A stretch of 64,000 nucleotides of DNA from Unio delphinus (Eukaryota; Mollusca; Bivalvia; Unionida; Unionidae). Below are positions 10,800 through 24,380 of the stretch, one piece after another; positions within the stretch are counted from its first letter, which is position 1, and every line of letters begins with the position of its first letter. Made by a program: the position numbers and the translations under genes. Under the pieces are notes generated by a model, which was given only the letters and a program-made list of their open reading frames with translations, made no database searches and was not told the DNA's origin. Location of the stretch: NCBI GenBank assembly GCA_029339505.1, contig JAQISU010000233.1, positions 2,329,001 to 2,393,000 on the forward strand, in the 5' to 3' direction.

Positions 10800-13480
10800 T
10801 TACAGCTACAATAAACATCCAAATCTAATCGTCGCCAGAATTATACAAGACTCGGTGAATAACATTTTAAAATAATATAGATTTTAATAATAAAAAAAAT
10901 ACATACTTGCTCTGTTCTTTTTTCTAAGACGTTCAACTGTACATATGTGGTGTTAAGCAATAATTGCAATCGAAATAGCTGGTAGAGGAAAGTAATGTTT
11001 CGATTGGTCAGAATATTACCACGTGATCAAAATGAATTGCGTTCATTCCGGTATGAACTGTTAGGAGAACTACTTTTCTAAAAATATGAAATATGATTAT
11101 TTTTTTTTTTATGATGAAAAAAGAAAATAGCATAACAATACATTGCAATTTCAATTATAAGAGTTTAACTTTGTTTTTTCTGCGTTCATCGTGGTATAAA
11201 CTGTCAGTTGCCGACTCACACAGCTTACAAAACGCAATTCGGGCGTTATTTAATTTAAGAAATAAAATAAATGGATTAACATAAATACAACACTTGCTTG
11301 AATTTTAAAAGAGGATTTAGACGTCCAAAGGATTTGCACCACTATTTCAAAGATTATCATTTGACACCAGATAAGCTTATAGACATTGCGGATGAGTCAG
11401 TTCCTCGAGAAAATAAACCAAGAGAAGATAAGGTCAAACAATATCAAAACCAAGAATATTATATAGGGTTAAAGTCAAGGAAATATATATTATTCACTAT
11501 ATTGTGTTGGAGGATTTATCTTCAGTTAAGAATCAAACAAAGAACTATTTATTAACCAATTTATATTACATTAAGATTCTTGGCTCGAATCAAATATTGA
11601 ACTTATAATCTCTTGAAGACAAAGGACGACAAATGCGTTTGAATAATAGGATTTTGTTTTATGTTAACGAATCAAGCTGTACTCGGGAAACAAATTGAAA
11701 AATGAATAACATAAATATAAAGATACAGTTTCAACAGATGAAAGGAAAGAGTTTTAAGTTCGAGATGACATTTTCATTTGAAACATGGGAAATCATTGAT
11801 GAAGATATTATATCAGTAAATGTATGTCAAATATACTAATTATCCATGCCATTATATGGTTACTTTCCAATGTTTGATGTAAGCTATTGTAATTGTAAAA
11901 TGAGTGTCATTTCTTGTTCATCGCTGACACGTTTACATGCCTTTGTAAACCAATGCAATAGTGCATACATATGCTAGATACGCCTTGCAAGACTATCGAA
12001 ATTTTTTCTTTTTTCTAGATTGAAATGCTTCTCAAGAATATTTACGCTATAGTTGTTAACAGTATCAACGCATTCACATTCATATTTGGTGAACTAAGCC
12101 TTACTTTATTAAGGCCGTAATATCATCTATAATTATGTATAATGTGATAATACAATAACAAAAATAATTTATGTTTCCAAATGTATCATTTACAATATTA
12201 CTAAATTGCTAAGAAGTAAACTATCAACTGAGGACATATTCTTGTTATGAATATTTAAATGTAGTTGTTGGCTCTTGTTCATGATTCCTGTCACGAATTT
12301 TATTTAATGTTTGATTGAGTTTTCCGTTAAGTAGACCAACATCCTGTTTCTTAACCTGCGTCTGAGGCTTTTATATTAATGCTGGCTATTTTTGAATCAC
12401 ATTGAAGCCAGTATTCATGTGAATAACAAGAAGAGTGGGTGAGTGATATTTTTGCTATGTTGTGCACCATCAGCTTTTATTTTCATGCAAAATCTACTAT
12501 GTCTGATAATTATGCAACATCATCATCATCTCCAGCATTATTATTATAATAATGTGCAAGTGACTTTTCCATCAAACTTTATCAACTGTTGGCTTTTTAT
12601 CCCATACATGTCATGCCACCAACACAAAATAATGATACATTTTATTAACAAAAAATAATACGTTTGATGACAGTTGTTATAGACTTAATTTTAAGCAGTT
12701 AATTTGGCCTCTTGGGATTTAACTGTAAACATTGATATTCATAAAGTTTTCAAATTATAAAAAGGTCATGCCCATATATTCAAAGATTCATTTAAACTTT
12801 TAAAAGCAAATTGACTTTCTTGCCATTTCTTTTAATCTGCTAGCATCAATTTGTACGTTTGCATATCACTGATATATTTCCAAGGAGTATAATAACCCTA
12901 GCCTTATTCCATACTTTCAAAATATAGTTCATAATCACTGGAAATTCTGCCTCTGGTATTTGCTGAGATTCTTCCATTGTTGCTTTAGTGGTATAAAATG
13001 ATCCAAAGACAATTATTATGCTGCAGAGAGGAAATCAGATGAGTTTATTTGGCTCTGATTTGACCAAATATCTCTAAAATATTAATAAACTTCAACAATT
13101 TCTTATATTTAATGGAACTTTACCTTGCAAGGATTTGCATGATTTATACAATATAATGATTAAAATATATAAATGCATTTATTAGCTTGAAATGAATTAT
13201 ATACTATCCATACTGAAGCCTGGATTTAGCCAAGGAGTCTGTTTCAGCACCAGATTCTGTTATCGGATGTTACTAATGGCCAAACCATGTGACATTTTAC
13301 AAGATATATTCCTGTTGAGCAACACAAGTACAAACAATTTGTTAGTAACAGTTTGATGCCTCTCTTTCAGAACCTTACTTAAAATACATCTTTATCTAAA
13401 ATGTATATCTTGTACATTTAATTTTACCATGATATTCATATTTACTATCAAACTGTGTAGCAAAATTTATTTGCTAAGCT
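10800..13480. other. Mostly non-coding stretch
   Basis: AT-rich DNA without clear genes. One 85-codon plus-strand frame at 11298-11555 has a charged opening (FKRGFRRPKDLHHYFKDYHL) and could be an exon of something unrecognised. It has no paralogue in the window. The rest, including 12443-12658, looks like chance reading frames. Confidence 0.4.
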
Positions 13481-13485
13481 AATCA

Positions 13486-13613
13486 TTACTCTAGGTGTAT
13501 CCTAGAGAGTAGATAGTTTTGTTTATCCTAGGGATTAGATAGTGTGGTGTATTCTAGAGAGTAGTTAGTTTTGTGCAAACTTGGGATTAGTTTTATGTAT
13601 CCTAGGGAGTATA
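13486..13613 (+). repeat. Minisatellite of about 28 bp at inversion breakpoint
   Basis: Four to five imperfect units of the type TATCCTAGAGAGTAGATAGTTTTG stand head to tail and end at the first base of inverted repeat A, right arm. Unit length varies between about 22 and 29 bases. Confidence 0.75.
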
Positions 13614-13883
13614 AAAATATCGAAGTTGATATTCCAGGCCTGACGGAAAAGCAGATTCTCCTGTTAAATGATATTGTGTTAGTTGATATCAGTGTTGTCG
13701 AAGATGCATTGCGTGCTGATAAATACCCATGGAAGCTAGGATACGCAGCGACGATACATTTATAGCAGGGATTGACTATATCCGATACAATTGTTTGGAT
13801 CATAGATAATCGCATCGAGTGGTCGAATTTACTTTATCTTGCAGTGTCCAGAGTACGAAGAATAAATCAACTTCGAAGAGTTG
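13614..13883 (+). pseudogene. SF1 helicase carboxyl fragment (copy)
   Basis: Motif V-like GYAATIHL near 13740-13762, a stop, then QGLTISD and motif VI-like LAVSRVRR near 13823-13865. It differs from the copy on the other arm by about one residue. It is cut on the left by the inversion breakpoint, so motifs I to III are missing. Confidence 0.7.
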
Positions 13884-14007
13884 TTTTAGACTATAATGTC
13901 ACTACAATTTGTGATATTGTTAGCGATAATATAATCAGAAAAAACTCTCTGGTTATAAACAACAGGACAAAAAAAATATAACACAATTTGACATTGATGA
14001 TGAATTT

Positions 14008-14668
14008 ATAATCACACTGAAACAACAACAGAATAATCACTGCGCGAGTTGCAATTGTATAATGCGTTGGTGTTGGTCGGATAAACATCCTCGCCAATTT
14101 ACATTAGACAGAAAAAGTAGCAGTATTGGTCATACCAGAGATCCTGTGATGCTGACTTGACTTGAGTGCAACAGACGCAGAGGTGCTAGTTAAGACCACG
14201 CTGAGGTAATTGAGCATCCTCGGGTATCATTTGTAGTTTTAACGAGAAAGCAAAATCGGAAATCGATGAGAATATTATTGAGTTTATAACCGCTATCAAG
14301 GAAACACCGAGCTTTGATGATATTGATGGAAGTATTAACAATTTAGTCGTATATGATGATGTCATGTTAGACAATCAAAAGAATCCTGCTAGGATATTTT
14401 CCAGAGGTAGGCATAAAATACCGATGTGATAAATGTCACTCAATGATACACTCAATTACCAAATGTGATCAGAGATAACTGCAATATTCTTGCTATATTC
14501 AACGGAGTTGACACACATAAGCTACAAAATCTTCACCATATCAGGTGCAGTGGAGACATGGGTCATGGTAACTTTAAAGATTTCTTTAGTCGCGCTCAGT
14601 CAATCCCACATGGATTTGTAACGATAAATTTGCATGACCCTAGATCAAGATATCGTATCAGACTTGAT
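14008..14668 (+). pseudogene. A32/FtsK-like ATPase remnant (copy)
   Basis: Mirror copy of the remnant at 1200-1860 with the same damaged P-loop, DD strand, GRH and the open carboxyl segment starting at 14465. The two share all stops I checked, so decay predates the duplication. Confidence 0.6.
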
Positions 14669-14894
14669 CCATTAGTCTCTTTGTGTGAAAGGATTTTCAT
14701 TTTAAAAACGATGTTTACCCCCCATATCAGCAGAGAGAGCGCGACAACGACTTTGCTTCTCCAAAGGAAACTTTTTTCGATTTTGGAGGAAGCCTTGGTT
14801 TGCCAAATAGACGCATTTTTACGATTTGGAGGAAGCCTTGCTTTGCCAAATAGACCATTCTATAAAGTTGGTCTGTCCATCCTCCCTGCTGCTG

Positions 14895-16345
14895 AACTTT
14901 TTGAAGTTTATGGAGTAAATATTTTGACGAACCATACAGAATTGAGTTAGTCCATTAACAATAGTCCAGTCTTGAAAGTACTAATGAACAAATCAGTGTG
15001 TTAGTGGCATTAACTGAAAAATAGTTACGAATGGAACTATTGCGTCTCAGTTCAAGCTTTGCAGTCTTGCATATGTTCACGACATGTTGGTGCATTGTGA
15101 GAATACTGTCTAGAGTAACACAAAGGTTTCGTAATGACTATGAGAATTTAATCTTGGTGTTGCTGATATTTATTGTTGGAGGTAAAGGATGTGAATGAGA
15201 GTTTTTGTGTTGTGATCAGAATAGCCTCAGTTTTATCATCATTAATCTGCAGATTGTTACATATCATCCATGATTTCACATCAGAAATGCACGTCTCTAC
15301 TCCATGAATGGTAGCATCAACTTCAGTTGGGTGGCTAGACTTGTATATTTGGGTGTTATCAGCGTACAATTGGTGCGACTCTGGGCGATGATCTATCACA
15401 CATGAGGGCGGTAGAGTGTATCGAATTACGAGAACATGTCCAAGAACAGATCCATGAAGAACACCACAACATACGTCAACTGGGCTGGAATGTATTCCAT
15501 TTGCAGTAAAAAGTTGTGTCCTTTTGACTAAGTAGGACTTGAACCACTGTAAGGCAATATTCTGAATGTCAAATACATGCTGGAGACGGTGAATAAATAT
15601 ATGATGGTTTTTTGTGTCAAATGCTGCAGATAAACCTAGGAGGGAGAGGACTGTAATCTTTCCACTATCCAAAGCAAAGAGAATGTCATTAAATACTTTC
15701 AGAAGAGTGGTTTCCGTAATACACCAAGGCGATATGCAGACTGTTAATTGCTAAAAATACTGTTTGAATTCAAAAGAGATACAAGTTGGGTTAAAACAAA
15801 CTTTTCAAAGATTTTTTATATGAATGGGAGATTCGAAACTGGGCGGTAGTTCTTTAAATCGTTATCGTCAAGTGTTGGTTTCTTCAGCAGAGGCTTTTTA
15901 TTGGCAGTTTATAAAAATGATGTGAAATCTCCCGAAGACAGAGAGAGAGATATTAATACCATCAGTTAGTAAATGCAATATTGGGTCTTAGCACTTAAAG
16001 CAGCAGTGATGTCAGGAATTGGATTAAGTTCACAAAACTTTGATGCATTCTTCATCTCGATTGTCCATACTAAATCAATAGAAACGGGTTCAAATGCTCC
16101 TAATGGTTGTCGCTGAAATTCTGCATCATAACTGTATGGTGCCAAATCAGTTGAAATTGTGCTGTCTAGAGAATCTCTAATGGTTTGTACTTCGTTTCGG
16201 AAGTAATTTGCAAATTGATCCGGAATTGGTGTACATTTGTTCCTTGACATTAGTTTCTTAGTTATGTCGAAGAGCTCTTTGCAGCTTGAACTCTCCCTGA
16301 CCGTAGTAATGTAGTGGGATAATTTGGCTAAATGGACTAGTATAA
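14895..16345 (-). mobile_element. CR1/L2-like LINE fragment at left end of inverted repeat B
   Basis: On the minus strand the reading begins near 16345 with a pre-polymerase segment (SSSCKELFDITKKL, RNKCTPIPDQFANYF), open from 16361 to 15966. It continues through NYRPVSN-like sequence near 15840 to the palm region at 15148-15672 (LSAAFDT, YADNTQIY). It is truncated at 14895 by the 225-bp repeat. Segment 14895-15867 equals 1-973, while the whole resembles 56470-58560. The LINE was therefore present before inverted repeat B formed. Confidence 0.85.
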
Positions 16346-16736
16346 ATAAGCAGCCAGACAATTAGATTAACACGTTTACACTATAAAAAATGCCAAAGAA
16401 TCGCGAAGAAATTTTATTTATGATAGTGAATGTAAACATTGGGGTAATAGTTGTTAGAAATATATATTATATGTACTACACTAGAATGATTACTACTACC
16501 ACAACTACTACATATCCTGCTGTTACCATTTCATACACCAACTCAAAATTGTTATTATATGTTAATTATATTGTACAATTACAAAGAGAATAATATAACA
16601 GTTTTGATCGCATAATGTAATTTCTAATAATTCTCATCAATTAATTACGTACTTTTTCCGCGTTTGGTTCGTTCTTCCAGTCATCATAATGGTTATATAT
16701 TTCTCTGAGGAATTATTGTAAGTATATATCTTTGTA

Positions 16737-16819
16737 AGTATGTATGTATGTATGTATGTATGTATGTATGTATGTATGTATGTATGTATGTATGTATGTA
16801 TGTATGTATGTATGTATAT
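16737..16819 (+). repeat. (TATG)n microsatellite
   Basis: About 20 units. It is the mirror of the (CATA)n tract at 55960-56360 in the other arm, which has grown far longer. Confidence 0.95.
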
Positions 16820-17756
16820 ATGATATCTATAAATAATTTTTTGAAATTGAAGATTTAAGGAATTCTCCGGTATAGACAAAGTACATTGAGAAACGTAATG
16901 TGGATGTGATTGGTGCCGATAATCCCCACCCTAGATAAACAAACAATAGGGCCCAGAATGTTTGTATATCTTTTTGAACTCTTAATCTTTTCATTGCACT
17001 GAGAACAAATGATAACTTAGCACACAGTTGACCTTTTATTTATGTCCGACCATAGGATGTGGATTAGGATCACTGGTCATATCGGGTTTGATAAATACTG
17101 TACGTCGATTGACCGTTATGTTATGAGTTCCTGTAGATATTATTTGGGCTTTATAAACACCAACATTTAAGCACAAAATGTCGATTTAAACAGATCTGTC
17201 CTTGTTAAAAGAATGGTGCAAACAGAAAGTCGTTGCACTCGTCAGCTGTGGAAAGGTAAACGTCATTTTACTTTTGCAATAATGCAGCATTTTCGTCCTT
17301 TCAAGCATATTGATAACTAATTGCGTGTAAATACACAACATTTATTAATCAATATTTTTTTAAAGGTGCTAGCAGGGTAGAAAATAAGGACATTTTGAAT
17401 CATTCATTTAATGTGATGAACACCAGAATATTACAATTGTAATATGTTTGGAAAATGTAATTACAGTTATTTGCTTTTCTGTTCAGTTTTCCACATAAAC
17501 AGTACACATAAATAATACAAATCACATACCACATTACAACTTATAATGAAGATTTGTTTCACAATTTTATTTAACAATTTTGTGTTGACAACTCTTATGA
17601 GAATGCGACTTGTATTATGTATCATAGCTGTATTTCTCCGATGGTTTAGAACATAAATATGTGTGTCATGTTTCTACTTTAACATTTTGTTACATCCTTA
17701 GAGTAATTATCGGATAATTTGTTTCTTATGGTTGATATTTAACAGACAGGCGAGTA

Positions 17757-20700
17757 ATGTTCCTCCTATCTCTGCTGGTACTGTTGATGGGTATTCAGGT
17801 GACATTTGCCTGTGCGTGTCAAGAAGCAGACTGGCTGAGCGCTATGTGCCCTGCATAAAACAGAGCAGGTTTGTTAACTTTTAAGTAAGCAATATAGGAT
17901 TCACATTTTTCTCAAATTCCAAATGGCAATAGGAATGGATTTTTTTTTTGATACTGAGCATAGTATCATTGGTTATCGTCGTTCATCCATGTAACTGCTG
18001 TGTATTGTTGGACTCGTCGATTAGGAGAAAGCATGTGCCATAATGATAGTAAAACCGGTTGGTCAAATAAGTAGTCAACGTTTGAGATATTCGCAATTAT
18101 GAAAGTCACAAAATCTAAATTATGAGAAGAGTTTTGAAGATAAATATAACGTTCCGGGTAGTAATCGTCTGGTGGAATTAAAGGAGTGTAATATTTCTTA
18201 CACTCCACTGTTTCTCTTAGTACTATAACCACTATCACTAAGTCGTTGCTCCGATATGGCATTCGATATCAAAATATAATATCAAGCTAACAGCCGGTTG
18301 TCTACCTTATATGACTACTACTAAAATTATACTAATTTCGTATCCATATAGTTGACTGTTTACTGCAAATTGTTAACTTAGTATCCCGCATCCATTAAAT
18401 TAAGCTAAATAGTCGAGAGTTATGTTTTAGCAGCGATTCTTGAGCATGCAAGAATTAGATATCAATGTTATGGTAGTCATTCTTATCAATTATTTTTTTC
18501 AAATATATGAAACATTAAGCAAGTAATTCATCGTAATAATAGCTGTGAAACAAGCTGTAACATGAAATTTGCAAAATCGTGTTTGGGCTTTCGCGATTTA
18601 CTCTGTCTTCATTCTCGCGATATTTATAAGTATATATATGTAAGAAAATATGTGTTCTTGTTAATAAATTTATTTTGCTGAAGGATTCAGAACATCCGAT
18701 TCCTTTGCTTACGTTAAGTGAATAGTCAGGGTTAACGCAAAATAGGAAGTAAATATTATACCGTGAGCTCATCATATATCAAATCAAAAAGATAGCAATT
18801 TGTTGTCATTTCCATGTTGGAGGCATTCACATTTATAATGTTACATTTGTACGCCAGCAATACTGTTGAATATGGTGTTTAGACATTACTCGATGGAAGA
18901 AATACAACTTTTGTTTGGACGATTATGTGAAATGAGAATGTGTCCATTATTTGGGCAACAATATTATACATATTATATTAGATTTGTTGTAAATGTTTCA
19001 AAGCAATTCTGAATAATGCCATCTTGACAACGTCACATACATTGGAGAACATGTACATTGCATCGTTTGATATCTATAAGGAACGTTTACTTCACAAACC
19101 TTAAGAATTACAGAAAATTCATATTTTTGTAAATGTAAGCTCCTCTACCACTTTAAATTCTAACTTTAATAATTAAAATGTTATCAAGTTTTACAAACCT
19201 TGCTGGTTTTATTTGCAGCATACACACGTGAAGTCAGTACGAAACAATGAAAAACACTACTTATAATTCACATCTCGGGCAGATTGGAGAATTTGCAAAA
19301 CAGCACGAAAAGCTGATATATAGAAGTGAAACATATCAGACTCTTATTTAGGATTATAGAGAGATCAATAAAATAATGCTCATGAATGAATACGGGGTAG
19401 GCATGATTGGTTATGTTTAGCTACAGGTAATTTATAGTTTCAACCAATACATTGACTATTAGGGGGATTCTATCATTATAGATGATCAAAAAAAAAAGAT
19501 TGATGAATCCAATCGAAAGCCCGATACAATTTGTTAAAGCAAATATATGTTCAATAACCACCCTCAAGACTTAAATAGTCAGTCCCAAATATGATGTTAG
19601 GTAATTATTCCAGGAATCATTGGCTTTTGGTCTTTGGACCATACAAGTTGTTAAAACAGAAAATCTTTAAAACAAATATACATACATTAATCTTTTCGAC
19701 TTTGTATCAAATTGTAAGTGTTAGTTGAGAACATTGTAAATAAACCCATAATGAAGGAACAAAATCAAAGTACTCAAGTAAATTGTATGGATCCATATTA
19801 AGTTTCAAGATTACCAAATACAATTTTTTCTGTGTTTCCGTGATTTTGGGAAGTTTGATAAATGAGTCTCGTTTCGCCTCTGCATGGCATTCAGAGATTT
19901 CAGTATTACACTATGTGAGAATGTACAAGATAGTTAAAGTAAGTTACAAAGTCTAATTATCATAGAATTTTATCAGGCCTATCCTGAAACTTCCACTTAT
20001 ATGTTCAATATTTCAGTAGTTTAGGCAAACGTCAGACAAAGAAGTATTAAAGAAATGACAAATCATTTTTATGAACGATCTAAAACATCTACATTGAAGA
20101 TGTTGCTGTTGTTGTAAAGCAATTTTTCAGTACACCATATGCTGTACAAGCAAGCTTTCTCACATTCCAACATTGGCCGAATCTTAGACTCGAACTCACG
20201 CAGACAGTTGTGTGATGGTAATGATGCGTAACGGAGAGACACTCGGGTCCTGTACATTGAAGACCAACGTAAGAACACGTTTAGTTAGCAGAACATGAAC
20301 CGGTAGGGGAAAGAAATGCTTATCAACAGTGTCATTGCTGTTATGTATAAGTTCTTAATAGTATCAACAAAGTTTATTCCACAATTACAACATTGTCAAC
20401 ATAGTCTTTCTTACCAGATCAACGGTGTCAACCAAGTGATTTATACGATAGCAACATTGTTATCAGTTTATTATTTTTTCATTTTGTACCTTTATGTTGT
20501 GACAATTGACGAGTCATATTATATAATAATAACCAGCATTGGTTAGTTCTATCTTGAGAGAGTTGCGTAAACAATATTTTTTTAAATTAATATAATTTAT
20601 GATTATTTGTTTTTGATATTTACTAATATCTTGTATATTAGGGCCATATTAGTAGGATGCAATCTGTGATTATTTTATTGTGCTAAACGTTGTTTTATTT

Positions 20701-23452
20701 TGTTGTTGTTGTTTTTGTGTAGTGCAAGAATCTTCCTTTTCATCTCAAATATGTGTTTAAACATTTTACAGATACAGTGACCAACTTCTACATACATTTA
20801 TGAAGCATAACACAATTTTATTCTGCAAACGATTATCGCGTATTGAAATTGTTAGGAATGTTAATTGATGCAGCTTTCTTAAACGGCTTTTATTAATATT
20901 GTAACGAATACTTTTATTCATTATGACGACATTGTTAACCATACCAATGCTGCATTTGGATAATTATACTTGTTGAACGAAGAGTCAATTCAGTTTTATA
21001 AGGGGCACAATTTTAGTTTGAGTTTAATTTTAATTCATACATAACTACTTATTATATCGATTATATTAAAAGGTAAATTAAAATAGAATCTCAAGTCTGA
21101 TAAAGATAATTAAAGAACACTTTGTTATATGGCGTGTTCCTAAAATGACCAAAACAGTTCTCAGTTAGGTTTATTATTTATTTCATTATTTGAAATTTAA
21201 ACCAGTTTAAGTTATGTACAATGGCAAAGGAAATGTTGACCGAATGATTATGCTTAAAAGGGGACTTTATTTCAAATGCCCTTAAAACTTTGGTTATTCC
21301 TTTCAACGAGCTATTTGTTCTGAGATCATGTTTGATCATATTACCTACGGCACATTCTAATTATTCTGTATCTGCGGTCGACTTTTGGTGATTCATTAGA
21401 TCATAAACCGTAAATGACACGAATTAAAAGCGTATCATCATAAACCAAATACCGAAATGACTCATTGATTCAATCACGTGTCAACTTTGCCAGATTTGGT
21501 TAGTATTAAACTACCATGATGAATTGTAATAAAATTCAAATGTATTATTAACTGTTCAAACATAGTTTATTCCATTATACTATGCGTGATTGCTTATTAG
21601 CTTTGATGCGTCCAGATTGCGTGACGTAGGCAAGCGAGCGGAGTAAATAGCCGACCTGTGCACCTCTCACATTATTTTATTATATTTATTATATTATATT
21701 CTTTACATACTTATGTCGTTATTTAAGTACAATAAACGGTTGAACGAGTTATAATAGCTCACTCCCTACGACCATAACATTATTCAATATCATATATTGA
21801 TTTCAAGCCGCATATAAAACATCCCTATGTAGTATTTTTCATGGATCGTCGAATGATATGGCCATTACCAAAAGGTACAAGGGATAAAATGTACCTCCAC
21901 AAAAACCCCATCCAACAGAAACATCTGTATGTGAAGATATAGCCATTGCAGAACTTTGAATTAGTCGTACTTACTCTGATTTTGAAAAGGGCCAATACCT
22001 ACAATAGTAGTTATTCTTGCAATGAACATTTCATCTTGAAGTGTTTTATGCTTGATTGTTCTTCTCCAACATACACACATGTGTTACTGTAATGTTGATA
22101 GTAAAAATCCTTGGAAAATTGTATTTTGTTTTGTGGTGATACGTTCCATTATAGTGTTTCTTGCGATTAAACATCCACGATCAATGAATCATTAAATCAG
22201 TGTATTACATCAAGATCTTTAAATGTGCTGAGAGAATTCAGATTACGTTGCATCCAAATTTACTGAAATTACCATCGGTAGGTTTTGTTTCCGGGACAGA
22301 AAATGTGTATCTACTTTATTTGATGCTCTTTTTCGCTTTTAATTTTTCAGGAAGGGTCTAACAATTTAACCCGGCGTCCAGATATAACAATTAAGATGCT
22401 TTCTCCAGAAGGCTGCAGCCTCGTTTATACCGGGGATGATGCCCTTTATCTGATATATGGTAAGACTATGATGCATATACAGTACGATAGATATTTACTT
22501 TTAAAAACTCAAATGCTACATAAATATTTCGTATGAACCGATGGAAATTTATGTGGCTTGGGCAGCCTAGAAACGAAGACACTTATTGTAACAATATATT
22601 TGTCTCATAACAGTTCCCACTTTGGAGGAACCACAATGCATGGATGCAAGGCAATAGACTCGGATTCTTGACGATCAGAACATGAAAAATATCCCGGATA
22701 TCATGTCAGATAATTTTCTCTTTAACATTAACTTAAGCACGTACTCTTAAGAAATGCGTTACTTACTTACATATGAAGGTTAGTAAATTGTGTTTGATGT
22801 TTAATTATTTAACACGGTAGTCCTAATGATAATTGACACACTTGTTTCTCTAGGAAGGATTTATGATTTCTAATGTAAGTGCTAATCCATTCCTTTTAGA
22901 GTAGTGATGCATGCTTGGTTTCCCTTTATTCCATGATTTAAATAGCGTTTTATAGTTTCATCCTGAGGTTCTTGTTCTCTATATCGGGTACTCTTATGCT
23001 ATCACATGATTTAGTAACACTCATTCTGAGCAATACTCACCAACTGTTTTCAATGATTATATGTTGATGTCTAAGTCATATTTTGCTCTCCTCACCTAAC
23101 ATTGTACACTATTGACAAACTAGATATTATAGACAAATCAACGGTTCTTTCTTAAAGGAGTTTTGTATTTTTGATGTGTTACGATTTAACGTAATGTGTT
23201 ATAGTGTTTGTGGCCCACATTAACTCCATGCTTTCGAAAGTTATTTTGTAACCTTCTGACAGATCACAAATGTATCGTCAAGATATAGTTACATATTTAT
23301 CTCCGTTATCACTTTAACTAATGTACATAATGATTATTTCATGTGGTTGTGCTTCAGAAATTGGTATATTAATATTCCATTAGTCTATTTGACTGTAAAT
23401 AGTTGCAGCAGATAACATTATTCGTTCAACATTTAAGTAATACCATTACATT

Positions 23453-23529
<77 letters not shown>

Positions 23530-23863
23530 ATTGTAAATACTAGAACCATTGGAACAGTATTTAGATAAACACATGCATAGGCTAAGAACATAGGGATGGT
23601 GCAAAAGAACACGAATACATATATTAAGGAAATTGAAAATGTTCAGGTAAACAAAATAATGACAAACATTTGTTCTTAATAAAGGCAAAACGTTTGACAT
23701 TGCATCATTCTCTAGTTTAGGTGAAACAGACGCAGGTGGTGTCTTTCTTAGCAGTAAATGTACAGCTAAGCTTAGTGAAGGATTCTTCCAAGTCAGCGGC
23801 AGAGAGAACTACTGCAAAATTATAACTGGTGGACACAATCCTACATGTGGAGGTGACTCCTAG
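17757..23863 (+). CDS. TIMP/netrin-module-like secreted protein gene, left copy
   Basis: The signal exon starts at ATG 17757 (MFLLSLLVLLMGIQVTFA, then CACQ, the CxC start typical of TIMPs). A possible 5' exon ends at 17255 (AAAG/GTAAAC), with acceptor TTTAACAG before 17746. Exon 22351-22459 (acceptor TTTTTCAG, donor GTAAGA) reads ITIKMLSPEGCSLVYTGDDA then LYLIYG, like the TIMP strand 'CGV..YLxxG'. Exon 23721-23863 (ETDAGGV, SSKCTAK, ending CGGDS and stop) joins in phase. TIMPs are secreted inhibitors of metalloproteinases built on a netrin-like OB fold. The signal exon meets a stop (17856) before any convincing donor, and the exon carrying residues 15-40 was not found. The gene may be broken, or its 5' model is wrong. 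It faces a diverged copy at 48906-54910. Confidence 0.6.
17966..18262 (-). CDS. 98-residue open frame paired between arms, unknown
   Basis: An open frame antisense to the TIMP-like gene, just after its signal exon. It reads ECKKYYTPLIPPDDYYPERY, then IYLQNSSHNLDFV and ends VTWMNDDNQ. The mirror frame at 54400-54696 has equal length and no indel. By my codon count 16 codons differ in amino acid and 2 are synonymous. No family is recognised. Either it is coding and diversifying, or it is chance frame conservation in a young duplicate. The other strand also stays open for 36 codons after an acceptor-like TAG at 17973. Confidence 0.35.
   Translation of the reverse strand: MPYRSNDLVIVVIVLRETVECKKYYTPLIPPDDYYPERYIYLQNSSHNLDFVTFIIANISNVDYLFDQPVLLSLWHMLSPNRRVQQYTAVTWMNDDNQ
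18300..22350. other. Intron-like non-coding stretch of the left TIMP-like gene
   Basis: No gene of its own is seen. Conserved in the other arm at about 50200-54370. Near 19218 the left arm has TTTATTTGCAG, and the right arm has an open segment reading YETLINTRITDKHS followed by a strong donor GTAAGT (about 53660-53715, minus). That segment could be the missing TIMP exon, shortened by deletion in the left arm. Confidence 0.4.
23457..23529 (+). repeat. (TA)n(TG)n microsatellite in last intron
   Basis: About 48 bases of TA followed by about 24 of TG, in the intron before the last TIMP-like exon. The mirrored tract at 49214-49456 is over three times longer. Confidence 0.95.
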
Positions 23864-24380
23864 TTGGATACATCTCTCTGAGAATGGAAGGTTATTAAGA
23901 TAGTAGTTAAATGAGCAAAATAACAATTATGACAAACATTATAAACGTGCTAGTCCATTTTGAGTTTCCTATAATTATTTGGTTGATACTAATGTTTGTA
24001 TATTATTATTTTCTCTTTCTCCATTTCATTACGTGTCTTGCCCACAAACAAGGTTTAGTTTGACCTTTACGTCCTGAAGAAAAATCATAATATTGTCGTT
24101 TTACACGGGCATACTCATGGTAATTTATTATGTTTTGAGCCAGCTTTCAGAACCAAACCTTGACTTGTCACTTGCAGTATTCGTACTAATTTGTGATGAC
24201 AAATACGGAATTACATTCCTTTTTTCGAAAAACGTTTGCTGGAAAAGGGATGAAATATTAAGCTATTCCCTTTGTTATCCAGCAAAGAATCGTGGTTTTA
24301 TTAAAGTTTCTAAAACTTGATTTGAAAACAAATGTCATTGTCGTAGTATTTCGACCTTGGTTCTTTCCGTCAAAAATCTC

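Larger units (their letters stand above)
13614..15867 (-). repeat. Inverted repeat A, right arm
   Basis: Reverse complement of 1-2254 at about 99.7 percent by eye, without net indels. It carries the helicase carboxyl end, ATPase remnant, 225-bp repeat (14673-14896) and LINE fragment in mirrored order. Homology to the left arm starts abruptly next to a minisatellite. The right limit given is only where the left copy leaves the window. Confidence 0.93.

Noticed and set aside
20160..20275. tRNA-like B-box (GACTCGAACTCACG) kept in both arms
   Set aside because: No cloverleaf can be folded around it and the orientation of the A and B boxes does not fit. Possibly part of an old SINE, but not supportable.
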